A DNA stretch of 34,921 bases from Deltaproteobacteria bacterium (GTDB taxonomy: Bacteria > Myxococcota_A > Polyangia > JACPQR01): positions 1 through 34,921 of the forward strand of contig JACPQR010000113.1 of the NCBI GenBank assembly GCA_016190375.1, given 5' to 3'. Below are positions 26,158 through 33,499 of the stretch, in pieces; the stretch's first letter is position 1, and each line of letters begins with the position of its first letter. Under the pieces are notes generated by a model, which saw nothing but the letters and a program-made list of their open reading frames with translations, searched no databases and had not been told where the DNA came from. Made by a program: the position numbers and the translations under genes.

Positions 26158-28041
26158 GTGGGACGCGCTCTCGTCCTTTCGGTCTTCTTGCTCGGACCCC
26201 TGGCCGCCCGTGCCGAGCCCGCCGACTCCACGGCCGACTACGTGATCCGCGCCCGACTCGATCCGGAGACGCACACGGTCACGGGCGTCGAGACCGTGCG
26301 GCTCGTCAACCGCTCGGCGCGGGCCGTGGACCAGCTCGTGTTCCACCTGTACCTGAACGCCTTCGCGAACGACGAGACGCTCTGGATGCGCGAGTCGCGC
26401 GGCGAGATGCGCGGGGCGCGCCTCGGAGAGTACGGAACCATCGACGTGACCGGTCTGGACGTTCGCGGGACGTCGCTCCTCGACCGCGCGCGCCTCGACG
26501 AGACGCTGCTCCACGTTCCCCTGCCCCGGCCCGTGGAGCCCGGCGCGTCGGTCGAGGCGGAGATCGCGTTCACCGCGCGGCTGCCGACGGCGTTTGCGCG
26601 CACGGGCTTCGCCGGCGACTTCCACATGGTCGCCCAGTGGTTCCCGAAGCTCGCGCTCCTCTCGCCAGACGGGACCTTCGCCGCGCGCCCCTACCATGCG
26701 TCTCACGAATACTACGCGGACTTCGGCGCCTACGAGGTGACGATCGATGTCCCGCACGGCTGGATCGTCGGCGCGACCGGCGAGCGGGTCGCCGCGGAGC
26801 GCCGCTCCGACCGAGACGTGGTCGTGTACCGCGCCGCCGACGTCCACGACTTCGCCTGGGCGGCCTCGCCGCGCTTCGAGGAGCGCACGTTCCGTGCAGG
26901 CCGCGTGAAGGTGCGCTCGCTGTCGCAACCCGGACAAAGCCGTCAAGTCGAGCGCCAGCTCCGCACCATCCGGAGGGCGCTGCCCCGCTTCGAGCGGCTC
27001 CTCGGGCCATACCCCTACCCCGTGCTCACGGTCGTCTCGCCGCCCGAGGACGCCCTTGGCGCTGGCGGCATGGAGTACCCGACCCTGATCACGACCGGCA
27101 GCCGCTTCCTCGGGTCGATCGGCAACCACTTCGACGAGGAGGTCGCCGTCCACGAGCTCGGCCACCAGTGGTTCTACGGCCTCGTCGCGACCAACGAGCC
27201 GGACGAGGCGTGGCTCGACGAGGGCCTCAACACGTACGTGACCGGCCGGATCATGGACGAGCTGTTCGGTAAGCGGACCTCGACGGCCGACTTTCTCGGG
27301 CTGCGAGTGGGCTACGGCACGCTCAGCCGGATCGCGCGACGGATCGGCGGCGCGCGCGAGCCCGTTGCGCAGCGATCGAGCGACTTCAGCTCGCTCATGA
27401 GCTACGCGACGCACGTCTACTACGGGACGGACCTCCTGATGCGAACGCTCGCGGGCCGCGTCGGCGAGGACCGCCTGTCCGCGTCGCTCGGCCGCTACGC
27501 GCGCACCACCCGGATGCGCCACCCAGCGACGCAGGATCTTCTTGCCATCCTGCGCGAGGACCTCGGCGACGCGCCGATCCGCGAGCTCGTCGAGCCCGTG
27601 CTCCTGCGCGCCGGCCGCTTCGACGTCCGCGTCGCGTCGGTCGAGAGCGAGCGGGTGATGACGGTCGCCGGTTACGTCCGCCGTCACGGCAAGCGCGAGC
27701 TCGCGGGCGAGCCCCGCCCCGCCAGGCCGCCTCGTTACCGCACGACGGTCCTCGTCACGCGCGACGGCGAGGTTCGCTCGCCGGTCGCCGTGGACGTCCT
27801 GTTCGCGAACGGCTCGCGCCGTCGTGTCACCTGGGACGGTCACGAGCGCTGGAAGCGCATCGAGCTCGTCGGGCCCCACCCCGCGACCGGTGCGATCGCG
27901 GACCCCGGGCTCGCGCTGCCGCTCGACGAGAATCTCCTCGATGGATCTCGCGCCGCCCCGGGCTCGGCCGGCGGGACGAGCCGCCTCTGGCTCCGCCTGA
28001 TGTACCTGGCCCAGACGGTCCTGCAGGTGCTCGGTCCATGA
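26158..28041 (+). CDS. M1-family zinc metallopeptidase, exported
   Basis: The 627-residue product starts at GTG with an ACGAGG ribosome site 5-6 bases upstream, and has a signal peptide (about 1-19, ending AARA). The N-terminal beta domain is that of M1 aminopeptidases (VTGVETVRLVNRSARAVDQL). The catalytic domain shows GAGGMEYP (301-308, substrate N-terminus recognition), the zinc motif HELGH (332-336) and the third ligand Glu355 in WLDEGLN, so the active site is intact. It should trim peptides in the periplasm or on the cell surface. It overlaps the following membrane protein gene by 4 bases (ATGA), the first of three coupled genes. Confidence 0.94.
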   Translation: MGRALVLSVFLLGPLAARAEPADSTADYVIRARLDPETHTVTGVETVRLVNRSARAVDQLVFHLYLNAFANDETLWMRESRGEMRGARLGEYGTIDVTGLDVRGTSLLDRARLDETLLHVPLPRPVEPGASVEAEIAFTARLPTAFARTGFAGDFHMVAQWFPKLALLSPDGTFAARPYHASHEYYADFGAYEVTIDVPHGWIVGATGERVAAERRSDRDVVVYRAADVHDFAWAASPRFEERTFRAGRVKVRSLSQPGQSRQVERQLRTIRRALPRFERLLGPYPYPVLTVVSPPEDALGAGGMEYPTLITTGSRFLGSIGNHFDEEVAVHELGHQWFYGLVATNEPDEAWLDEGLNTYVTGRIMDELFGKRTSTADFLGLRVGYGTLSRIARRIGGAREPVAQRSSDFSSLMSYATHVYYGTDLLMRTLAGRVGEDRLSASLGRYARTTRMRHPATQDLLAILREDLGDAPIRELVEPVLLRAGRFDVRVASVESERVMTVAGYVRRHGKRELAGEPRPARPPRYRTTVLVTRDGEVRSPVAVDVLFANGSRRRVTWDGHERWKRIELVGPHPATGAIADPGLALPLDENLLDGSRAAPGSAGGTSRLWLRLMYLAQTVLQVLGP

Positions 28042-28898
28042 AAACCTGGAGGACGGTCCTCGCGGTCCACCTCGCCGTCACCGTCGCGGCGTTCGCCGTC
28101 GTCCTTCCGCTCGGGCTCCTCGTCGATGCCCTGCTCGGCGCGCGCCCCGACGGCGATCTCGCCCTCTGGCGCCACGGCGGTGCGGTCGCTGCGGACCTCG
28201 TGATGGGCAACCTCCCCGCGCTCCTGGGCGCGCTGCGGTCCAGCGCGTTCTTCCTCGCGGTCTTCGTGCTGATCTCGCCGGTCGGCACGGCCGCGCTGCT
28301 CGACGCCCACGTCCGGGGCGCGGACGTCGGTGCCGGCCGCCTGTTCGAGCTCATCCGGACGCTCTGGTCGAAGCTCATGGCGCAGCGGATCGCCCTCATC
28401 GTCGCGCTGGGCCTCGCCGCGGCGACCGGAATCGCGCTCCAGAGCCTGGCCGAGAGCTTTTCGCGCGACTGGCCCTCCGCCGCGTCCCGGTGGAGCCTGC
28501 GCGCCGCCGCCTTCGCGCCGGCGCTGCTCCTCGCCGCGATCTTCGCGGCCTCGCTCGACGTCGCCCAGGCCATGCTGGTGCGGGGCGCGACCGGGCCCGT
28601 CCGGGTCTTCATCGCCGCGGCTCGCTGGGCGGTGAGGCACCCGATCCGCTGCGCGGGTCCGTACGTGCTCGTCCTCATCGCCGCCTCGGCCGTCACGCTG
28701 GCGGGCGCCGCCGCCGCCACCGATCTCGGGGGCCGCCCGGGCGCCGCGGCGATCGTCCTCGTGCTGATCCACCAGGCGATAGCGCTGGGAAGGACCCTCT
28801 TGCGCTTCGCCTGGCTGGGAAGGGCGGCCCGCATGGGTCCCTCCTTGACCACTCCGCCCGCGCCCTCCTACGCTGTTTCACCCCCGAGCGACCCGTGA
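28038..28898 (+). CDS. Integral membrane protein, unknown function
   Basis: The 286-residue product has about six hydrophobic segments (beginning VLAVHLAVTVAAFAVVLPLG; later AFFLAVFVLISPVGTAALL, RIALIVALGLAAATGIAL, AFAPALLLAAIFAASL, YVLVLIAASAVTLAGAAAA, AAIVLVLIHQAIALG), consistent with an inner-membrane protein. It is translationally coupled on both sides: its ATG overlaps the peptidase stop, and its stop overlaps the GTG of the RimK-type gene. I recognise no family and no active-site motif. A role in supporting the peptidase or a linked modification is inference from coupling only. Confidence 0.8.
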   Translation: MKTWRTVLAVHLAVTVAAFAVVLPLGLLVDALLGARPDGDLALWRHGGAVAADLVMGNLPALLGALRSSAFFLAVFVLISPVGTAALLDAHVRGADVGAGRLFELIRTLWSKLMAQRIALIVALGLAAATGIALQSLAESFSRDWPSAASRWSLRAAAFAPALLLAAIFAASLDVAQAMLVRGATGPVRVFIAAARWAVRHPIRCAGPYVLVLIAASAVTLAGAAAATDLGGRPGAAAIVLVLIHQAIALGRTLLRFAWLGRAARMGPSLTTPPAPSYAVSPPSDP

Positions 28899-29875
28899 GA
28901 ATCCTGATCCTCTCGAGGCGCAAGAGCTTCTACTCGACGCGCCGAATCATCCGCGCCGCGCGCCGTCGCTCCCACGACGTCCTCGTCGCGGACCCGCTCG
29001 AGTTCTACCCCGTCATCTCGCGCCACCGGCCGTCCCTGTACTACCGCGGCGAGTCCATGGAGGGCATCGACCTCGTGATCCCGCGGATCGGCGTGTCGAT
29101 CACGCCGTACGGCCTGGCGCTCGTCCGCCAGTTCGACATGATGGGCATCCCGGTCCTGAACAACGCCATCGCCATCGCCCGCTCGCGCGACAAGCTGCGG
29201 TCGCTCCAGCTCCTGACGAAGCGCGACATCGACGTCCCGACGACGGTCTGCGCCCGCAGCCCGACCCAGCTCGAGCACGCCCTTCACCTCGTGGGCGGGC
29301 CGCCCTGCATCATCAAGATGCCCCAGGGCACGCACGGCGTCGGCGTGATGATCGCGGAGACCCGCAAGGGCCTGGAGTCCCTCGTCGAGACGCTCTGGGG
29401 CATGGGCCACGCCATCCTGATCCAGCAGTACATCGCGTCCTCGAGGGGTCGCGACGTCCGCGTGATCGTGATCGGCGGCCGCGTCGTCGCGGCCATGCGC
29501 CGCACGCCCGCTCCGGGCGAGTTCCGCTCGAACCTCCACCGCGGCGGCGAGGGCCAGCCGATCGACCTCGAGCCAGCCTACGCTCGCGCGGCCATCGCCG
29601 CGACGAAGGTCATCGGCCTCGAGGTCGCCGGCGTCGACATCCTCGAGACCCCGAGCGGCCCCAAGATCCTCGAGGTCAACAGCTCCCCCGGCCTCGAGGG
29701 CATCGAGAAGACGACCCGCGTCGGCGTCGCCGAGGCCCTCGTCCGCCACGGCGAGAAGTACGTTCGCACCCGCCGCCGCCGCCGCCGCCGCGGCCGCGGC
29801 TCCTACCCCGGCCGCGAGGACGCGGTCATCACCGCGGAACGCCGCCGCACCCCGCGGCTCGGCGCAGCGCGCTGA
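28895..29875 (+). CDS. rimK: RimK-type ATP-grasp ligase
   Basis: I choose the GTG at 28895, which overlaps the previous stop in GTGA, giving 326 residues (E. coli RimK has about 300). The ATP-grasp fold is clear: IIKMPQGTHGVGV (139-151, nucleotide-binding loop), DVRVIVIGGRVVAAMRR (187-203), and EVNSSPGLEG (260-269, metal-binding). RimK adds glutamate residues to the C-terminus of ribosomal protein S6; relatives ligate other amino acids, so the substrate is uncertain. The C-terminus has an unusual Arg-rich extension (about 288-326, RTRRRRRRRGRG) that could bind RNA. It abuts, with no intervening base, the convergent stop of the next gene (TGATCA). Confidence 0.9.
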   Translation: MRILILSRRKSFYSTRRIIRAARRRSHDVLVADPLEFYPVISRHRPSLYYRGESMEGIDLVIPRIGVSITPYGLALVRQFDMMGIPVLNNAIAIARSRDKLRSLQLLTKRDIDVPTTVCARSPTQLEHALHLVGGPPCIIKMPQGTHGVGVMIAETRKGLESLVETLWGMGHAILIQQYIASSRGRDVRVIVIGGRVVAAMRRTPAPGEFRSNLHRGGEGQPIDLEPAYARAAIAATKVIGLEVAGVDILETPSGPKILEVNSSPGLEGIEKTTRVGVAEALVRHGEKYVRTRRRRRRRGRGSYPGREDAVITAERRRTPRLGAAR

Positions 29876-30742
29876 TCAGAACGCGCAGACCGTCTGACCG
29901 CCGCCGTCGGGGTCGACACAGGTATCCCACGCGGCCGGGCAGTCGCCCTCCGAGTCGCACTCGGGGAAGCAGAGGCCCACGCCGGCCTCGGCGCAACGAC
30001 TCCCGGCCGGACAGGTGTCGTTCGCAGGGTCGCATCTCTCGGTGCAGACGCTCGTGAAGCCGTCAGGCGCCGCCGCTCCGAAGTCTGCCTCGACGAGGCA
30101 GAACCCCTCGCACTCGTCGTCGGTGCAGGCCTCCCAGACGCCGCGGTTGCCGCCCGACGGCTGACAGCGACCGCCGTCACAGAAGTAGCCGTTGCCGCAG
30201 GGAATGTTCCCCTCGCACTCCATGACGCACCCGTCGGGGATCGCCCCACCGAACAGGTATCCCCCACAAACGTAGCCCGACCTGCAGTCTCCATCGCCGT
30301 TGCACGCGTCGAGGCACACCTCGAGATCGTCCCAGCAGACTGCTCCCTCGGGGCAGTCGTCGGCTGCGCAACCGGCTACGCAGTATCCATCCTGCCAGCC
30401 GGTATCTGCCTCCGTGAGACACTCGGCGTCCGTACCCTCGCACGCGTTGTCCGAGACGCAGGCGTCGCCGACCGTCGAGACATCCGCGTCGCCGTCGGCG
30501 TCCGTGTCGGTGTCCGCGTCCGTGTCCGCGTCCATGTCCGTGTCCGCGTCCATGTCCGTGTCCGCGTCCATGTCCGTGTCCGCGTCCGTGTCCGTGTCCG
30601 CGTCGGAGTCGGAATCGGCGTCGGAATCGGCGTCGCCGTCGGCGTTGTCGTCGTCGTCATCGTCGTCGCCGTGCGGCGGCCTGCTTCCGCACCCAAGGCC
30701 CACTGCCAGCACCAAGAAGCCAAGAAGGAACCAGTTGCGCAT
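29876..30742 (-). CDS. Lipoprotein with Asp-alternating linker and Cys-rich domain (paralogue B)
   Basis: The 288-residue product has a lipoprotein signal (VGLGC, Cys18), an acidic linker (26-87) of Asp alternating with Ala, Thr, Met or Gly, and a Cys-rich domain (about 88-288). That domain is clearly paralogous to the lipoprotein at 32069-33136: both share STVGDxC, DGDCRxGxxCGG, CGNGYxC, SGGNxxVW, DFGxxxPDGF and CTERC in the same order. It is the last gene of a three-gene minus-strand group, 60 bases after the HESAH membrane protein. The start ATG 30742 is followed directly by a compact signal. Surface location is likely. Function unknown. Confidence 0.82.
   Translation of the reverse strand: MRNWFLLGFLVLAVGLGCGSRPPHGDDDDDDDNADGDADSDADSDSDADTDTDADTDMDADTDMDADTDMDADTDADTDTDADGDADVSTVGDACVSDNACEGTDAECLTEADTGWQDGYCVAGCAADDCPEGAVCWDDLEVCLDACNGDGDCRSGYVCGGYLFGGAIPDGCVMECEGNIPCGNGYFCDGGRCQPSGGNRGVWEACTDDECEGFCLVEADFGAAAPDGFTSVCTERCDPANDTCPAGSRCAEAGVGLCFPECDSEGDCPAAWDTCVDPDGGGQTVCAF
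30482..30667 (-). repeat. Low-complexity Asp-alternating linker DNA (paralogue B)
   Basis: This tract encodes residues 26-87 of the lipoprotein and contains three near-perfect 18-bp units read as DTDMDA. Copy-number changes of the unit would stay in frame. The residues alternating with Asp are mainly Ala, Thr and Met. Confidence 0.8.
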
Positions 30743-30802
30743 CGAAGCCTCCTCGAGAGGGACTAACCCGAGCCGCCCGCAACGGTCAACCCCGGAGCAG
30801 CG

Positions 30803-32035
30803 CTACCGCCGCAGAGCCGCGACCTCGTCGCTCATGCCGCGCAGCACGCCGCGGAGCATCTCGTCGTCGATGCCGATGTTCTGGTGCGGTGCGGAGAGCG
30901 CCAGCGCGCACTCGGCGCGGTCGTAGAGCTGCACGGTCGCGCGGCCGATCTCGCCATTCTTGATCGCCTCGTGTGCGGCGGGATGCTGCACGCGCGCGAC
31001 CCTGAGGTACGTCTGCGTGAAGACCAGGAACGCGAGGAGCCCGTCGCGCCCCGACTGCCTCATGTTGCCCGGCAGCTCCCGGGCGACCGCGGTCGCGACG
31101 TACAGCGAATGCGTGTACGCGTTGAGCTCGTCGAGGACCATCTCGAAGCCCTGCGCGCCGCTCTGCCCCTCGAGGTAGGTGCTCGAGTAGGAAAGCCGGC
31201 GGACCTCCGCGGGCAGGTCGTCGAGGATCTCGGCGCGGTGAAAGGTCCTGGGGATGGGGAAGGACAGCCGCTCGCGCTCCCCGAGCGCCAGCACGTGCGT
31301 GAAGCCCCGGCGCTGCAAGAGACCGACGATGTGCGCGCTCTCGTGGACGGCCGTCCCGAGCTCGGTCATCGCGGCCGCCCAGTCGCCGCGTCCCATGACG
31401 AACCAGCGGTCGAAGAAGCTCTGGTCGCGGAGCTGCCTGACGATCCACGCTCCGTCCGGGTAGCGCCGGTCGAGGACCTCGACCATGCTCGCCCGCCAGT
31501 TCGTCGCGCCAAACGCCGACCGGATCGCATCGATGTCGGCGTCGGCGCGAACGACCTGCGAGCAGTCGTACGGGCCGCTCGCAGGCGGCGCGATCGGCTG
31601 GGCGCGTGGAGGTGCTCCAGGAGGCGCCGTCGGGATCGGAGCGGAAGTGCCGCCGGGCGTCGCAGGCACGGCCGGCTGCATCACCGGCGTCCCCGCGAGG
31701 GGGCCCGGCTCTCCGGGCCCCGCGCCGGAATCGAACGGACGCCAGTCGAGCGGACGCGTCCCGGCGCCGAGCTGCCAGGCAACCGTGCCGGCGAGCGTGA
31801 CGAAGAGCACGGCCAGCACCGCGCGCGTCGTCGCGGAGGGCCGCCAGCGGGAGATCACGACCTCGACTGCCAGGAGCGCGACGGCAAGGGGGGCGAGGAT
31901 CCAGGCCGAAGGCAGGCCCCGGTCGATGGCCAGCCAGGCGAGGACCGAAAGGCCGCCCAGGACGGCGAGCACGATCACCCAGCCGAGCGCGCCGCCGCTC
32001 CGCCGGCCACCTCCGGTCGGTGGCTCTTCACGCAC
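30803..32035 (-). CDS. Membrane protein with HExxH motif, putative metallopeptidase
   Basis: The 410-residue product starts at GTG 32035. It has three hydrophobic segments near the N-terminus (about 17-37, 42-61, 70-88), a Pro/Ala/Thr-rich linker (about 102-155), then a soluble domain. The helix TELGTAVHESAHIVGLL contains HESAH (231-235), the zinc-binding HExxH signature. Glu303 in FEMVLDELNAYTH lies about 68 residues later and could be the third ligand, as in gluzincins. I do not recognise the family, and HExxH alone is not proof of activity. It is placed between two paralogous lipoprotein genes (33 and 60 bases apart), all on the minus strand, which suggests they work together. Confidence 0.78.
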   Translation of the reverse strand: MREEPPTGGGRRSGGALGWVIVLAVLGGLSVLAWLAIDRGLPSAWILAPLAVALLAVEVVISRWRPSATTRAVLAVLFVTLAGTVAWQLGAGTRPLDWRPFDSGAGPGEPGPLAGTPVMQPAVPATPGGTSAPIPTAPPGAPPRAQPIAPPASGPYDCSQVVRADADIDAIRSAFGATNWRASMVEVLDRRYPDGAWIVRQLRDQSFFDRWFVMGRGDWAAAMTELGTAVHESAHIVGLLQRRGFTHVLALGERERLSFPIPRTFHRAEILDDLPAEVRRLSYSSTYLEGQSGAQGFEMVLDELNAYTHSLYVATAVARELPGNMRQSGRDGLLAFLVFTQTYLRVARVQHPAAHEAIKNGEIGRATVQLYDRAECALALSAPHQNIGIDDEMLRGVLRGMSDEVAALRR

Positions 32036-32068
32036 GTTCAGCCGCGACCTCGCTCCGGTGGCGTGCTT

Positions 32069-33136
32069 CTACCACCAGCACTCGAGATCGCTGTCAGCGG
32101 CGTCCATCTGCCCGCAGCGATCGTTGGTCAGGCCGCACTGCACCGCCTCGTTCTGGACCGTGCAGTCGTGCAGGCACAGCCAGATGGCGTTCGGGTCGTT
32201 GGGGTTCAGTGGATCGTACGAAGCATTGACGCAGTGCGTGTTGGGCGGGCAGCCGGGATCGTCCTCCTCCGTGCACCGCTCCGTGCAGGCGCGCTCGAAG
32301 CCGTCGGGCGCGTTTCCCCCCCCGAAGTCGTCGACCGTCAGGCACACGCCGTCGCAGTCGTCGTCGCTCGGGCAGCGGCTCCAGACCGTGTTGTTGCCAC
32401 CGGAGACCTCGCATTGCCCGTCGGTCTCGCAGTAGTAGCCGTTGCCGCACCCGAGGTTCCCCACGCATTCGGGGAAGCAGACGAGGGGCAGATCGCCGCT
32501 CGCGCGGTGCCCTCCGCAGGCGAAGCCGGCCCGGCAGTCGCCGTCGTCGGTGCAGCCGTCGAGGCAGAGGCCTTCCCCGAGGCAGAGCCCGTCGTCCGGA
32601 CAGTCCTGCGCGTCCGGGTCGCACGATTGCGTGCAGTAGCCCTCGGACCATCCGTCCTCGTCCAGCAGGCACTCGGCCTGCGGGCCTTCGCAGTCGGCGT
32701 TCCGGTCGCAGGAGTCCCCGACCGTGCTGAGGTCCAGGCACGTGCCGTCGTCGCAGCGGAAGCCGCGGTCGCAGGGACGCTCGCCGCAGCACTCGTCGCC
32801 GCCGCAAGGATCGTCGGGCTCGCAGGTGCCGGTGTCGAGGTCGCAGACCTCATCGCCGTCGCAGGGCTTGTCCTCGCAGCACTCGTCGCCCGGGCACGGG
32901 TCCACGTCGCCGTCGCCGTCGGTGTCCGAGTCCGAGTCCGTGTCCGAATCCGAGTCCGTGTCCGAGTCCGAATCCGTGTCCGAATCCGTGTCGGTGTCCG
33001 AGTCCGTGTCCGAGTCGCCGTCGGACGAGTCGTCGTCGCCCACTCGGCGGCCGCCCGACGGGCAGCCAATGAGGAAGGCCGCAAGCCAGAGGACGCTCAG
33101 GTAGATGGAGGAAACGCGAAGAAAGCCAGGAACCAC
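32069..33136 (-). CDS. Lipoprotein with Asp/Ser/Thr linker and Cys-rich domains (paralogue A)
   Basis: The 355-residue product starts at GTG 33136, which has a strong GGAGGTGA ribosome site. The lipoprotein signal ends at FLIGC (Cys25). A linker (34-79) alternates Asp with Ser or Thr. Two small tandem Cys modules follow (about 80-135, each with GDECCxxxPC), which paralogue B lacks. The rest (about 136-355) aligns with the Cys-rich domain of paralogue B (STVGDSC, DGDCRAGFACGG, CGNGYYC, SGGNNTVW, PDGF, CTERC). It is the first gene of the group with the HESAH protein and paralogue B. The predicted location is the outer membrane or surface. Function unknown. Confidence 0.84.
   Translation of the reverse strand: MVPGFLRVSSIYLSVLWLAAFLIGCPSGGRRVGDDDSSDGDSDTDSDTDTDSDTDSDSDTDSDSDTDSDSDTDGDGDVDPCPGDECCEDKPCDGDEVCDLDTGTCEPDDPCGGDECCGERPCDRGFRCDDGTCLDLSTVGDSCDRNADCEGPQAECLLDEDGWSEGYCTQSCDPDAQDCPDDGLCLGEGLCLDGCTDDGDCRAGFACGGHRASGDLPLVCFPECVGNLGCGNGYYCETDGQCEVSGGNNTVWSRCPSDDDCDGVCLTVDDFGGGNAPDGFERACTERCTEEDDPGCPPNTHCVNASYDPLNPNDPNAIWLCLHDCTVQNEAVQCGLTNDRCGQMDAADSDLECWW
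32900..33037 (-). repeat. Low-complexity Asp/Ser/Thr linker DNA (paralogue A)
   Basis: This tract encodes residues 34-79 of the lipoprotein and is built of irregular 12- and 18-bp units read as DTDSDS or similar. Compared with the other two linkers in the window, the residues alternating with Asp are almost only Ser and Thr. Confidence 0.8.
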
Positions 33137-33182
33137 TTGTCACCTCCGCACGAAAAGCCCGGGGCCTGCCCTGGCGCATCGG

Positions 33183-33195
33183 GGGTCAGACCCCA
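33183..33195. repeat. REP-like palindrome GGGGT-CAG-ACCCC
   Basis: The 13-bp hairpin GGGGTCAGACCCC lies in the leader of the minus-strand lipoprotein operon, about 47 bases before the start codon. Short palindromes of exactly this form are often dispersed in deltaproteobacterial genomes, and I associate them with RAYT-type transposases from general knowledge. No T-tract follows on the minus strand, so it is not an intrinsic terminator. Confidence 0.45.
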
Positions 33196-33209
33196 GAAAA
33201 GGCCTCGAA

Positions 33210-33218
33210 ATGATACCA
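33210..33218 (-). promoter_or_regulatory. Candidate extended -10 promoter for the lipoprotein/HESAH operon
   Basis: On the minus strand the sequence TGGTATCAT fits an extended -10 element (TGn followed by TATCAT). No good -35 hexamer is present, as expected for this promoter type. Transcription would start about 67 bases before the GTG of paralogue A and read through the REP-like hairpin. Confidence 0.4.
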
Positions 33219-33309
33219 GGGGGATGACCCGGGCGGCAGCCGCGCCTGGTCGCACCGAGCCCGTGCCCGGCTGGCCACCGTAGTACGGCCCAGGGGCGCG
33301 ATCTTCCCC

Positions 33310-33337
33310 TTGAAAAAGCCACGCCGTTTTTGCTAAT
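33310..33337 (+). promoter_or_regulatory. Candidate sigma-70 promoter for the beta-barrel-like gene
   Basis: TTGAAA (33310-33315) and GCTAAT (33332-33337) are separated by 16 bases and lie in an A/T-rich patch that stands out from the surrounding sequence. A leader of about 155 bases would result. The -10 matches four of six consensus positions. Confidence 0.4.
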
Positions 33338-33499
33338 CCCGGGTCCCAAGGCATGGGAAGGAAGCTTTTGGACGAGGCGGCGTAGGGTAGGCCGGCTTGT
33401 GCCGAATCGCTCGCCTCGCGGAGGGGGCGTGTGCGCGAGCGCGCTGTGACCCTGGCCCAGCCGATTGGCCTGGACTCCGGAATTCCCGAGGGAGAACAC

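Larger units (their letters stand above)
33137..33499. other. 363-bp divergent control region, no gene seen
   Basis: This gap separates the divergent starts of paralogue A (33136, minus) and the beta-barrel-like protein (33500, plus). It contains a REP-like hairpin (33183-33195), a candidate extended -10 promoter for the minus operon and a candidate sigma-70 promoter for the plus gene, each listed separately. The part from 33340 to 33499 is G/C-rich with no clear element besides the GGGAGAA ribosome site at 33489-33495. I see no convincing reading frame. Confidence 0.55.

Noticed and set aside
33183..33195. Intrinsic terminator
   Set aside because: The hairpin is only 5 bp with no T-tract on either strand, and it lies in an upstream leader.
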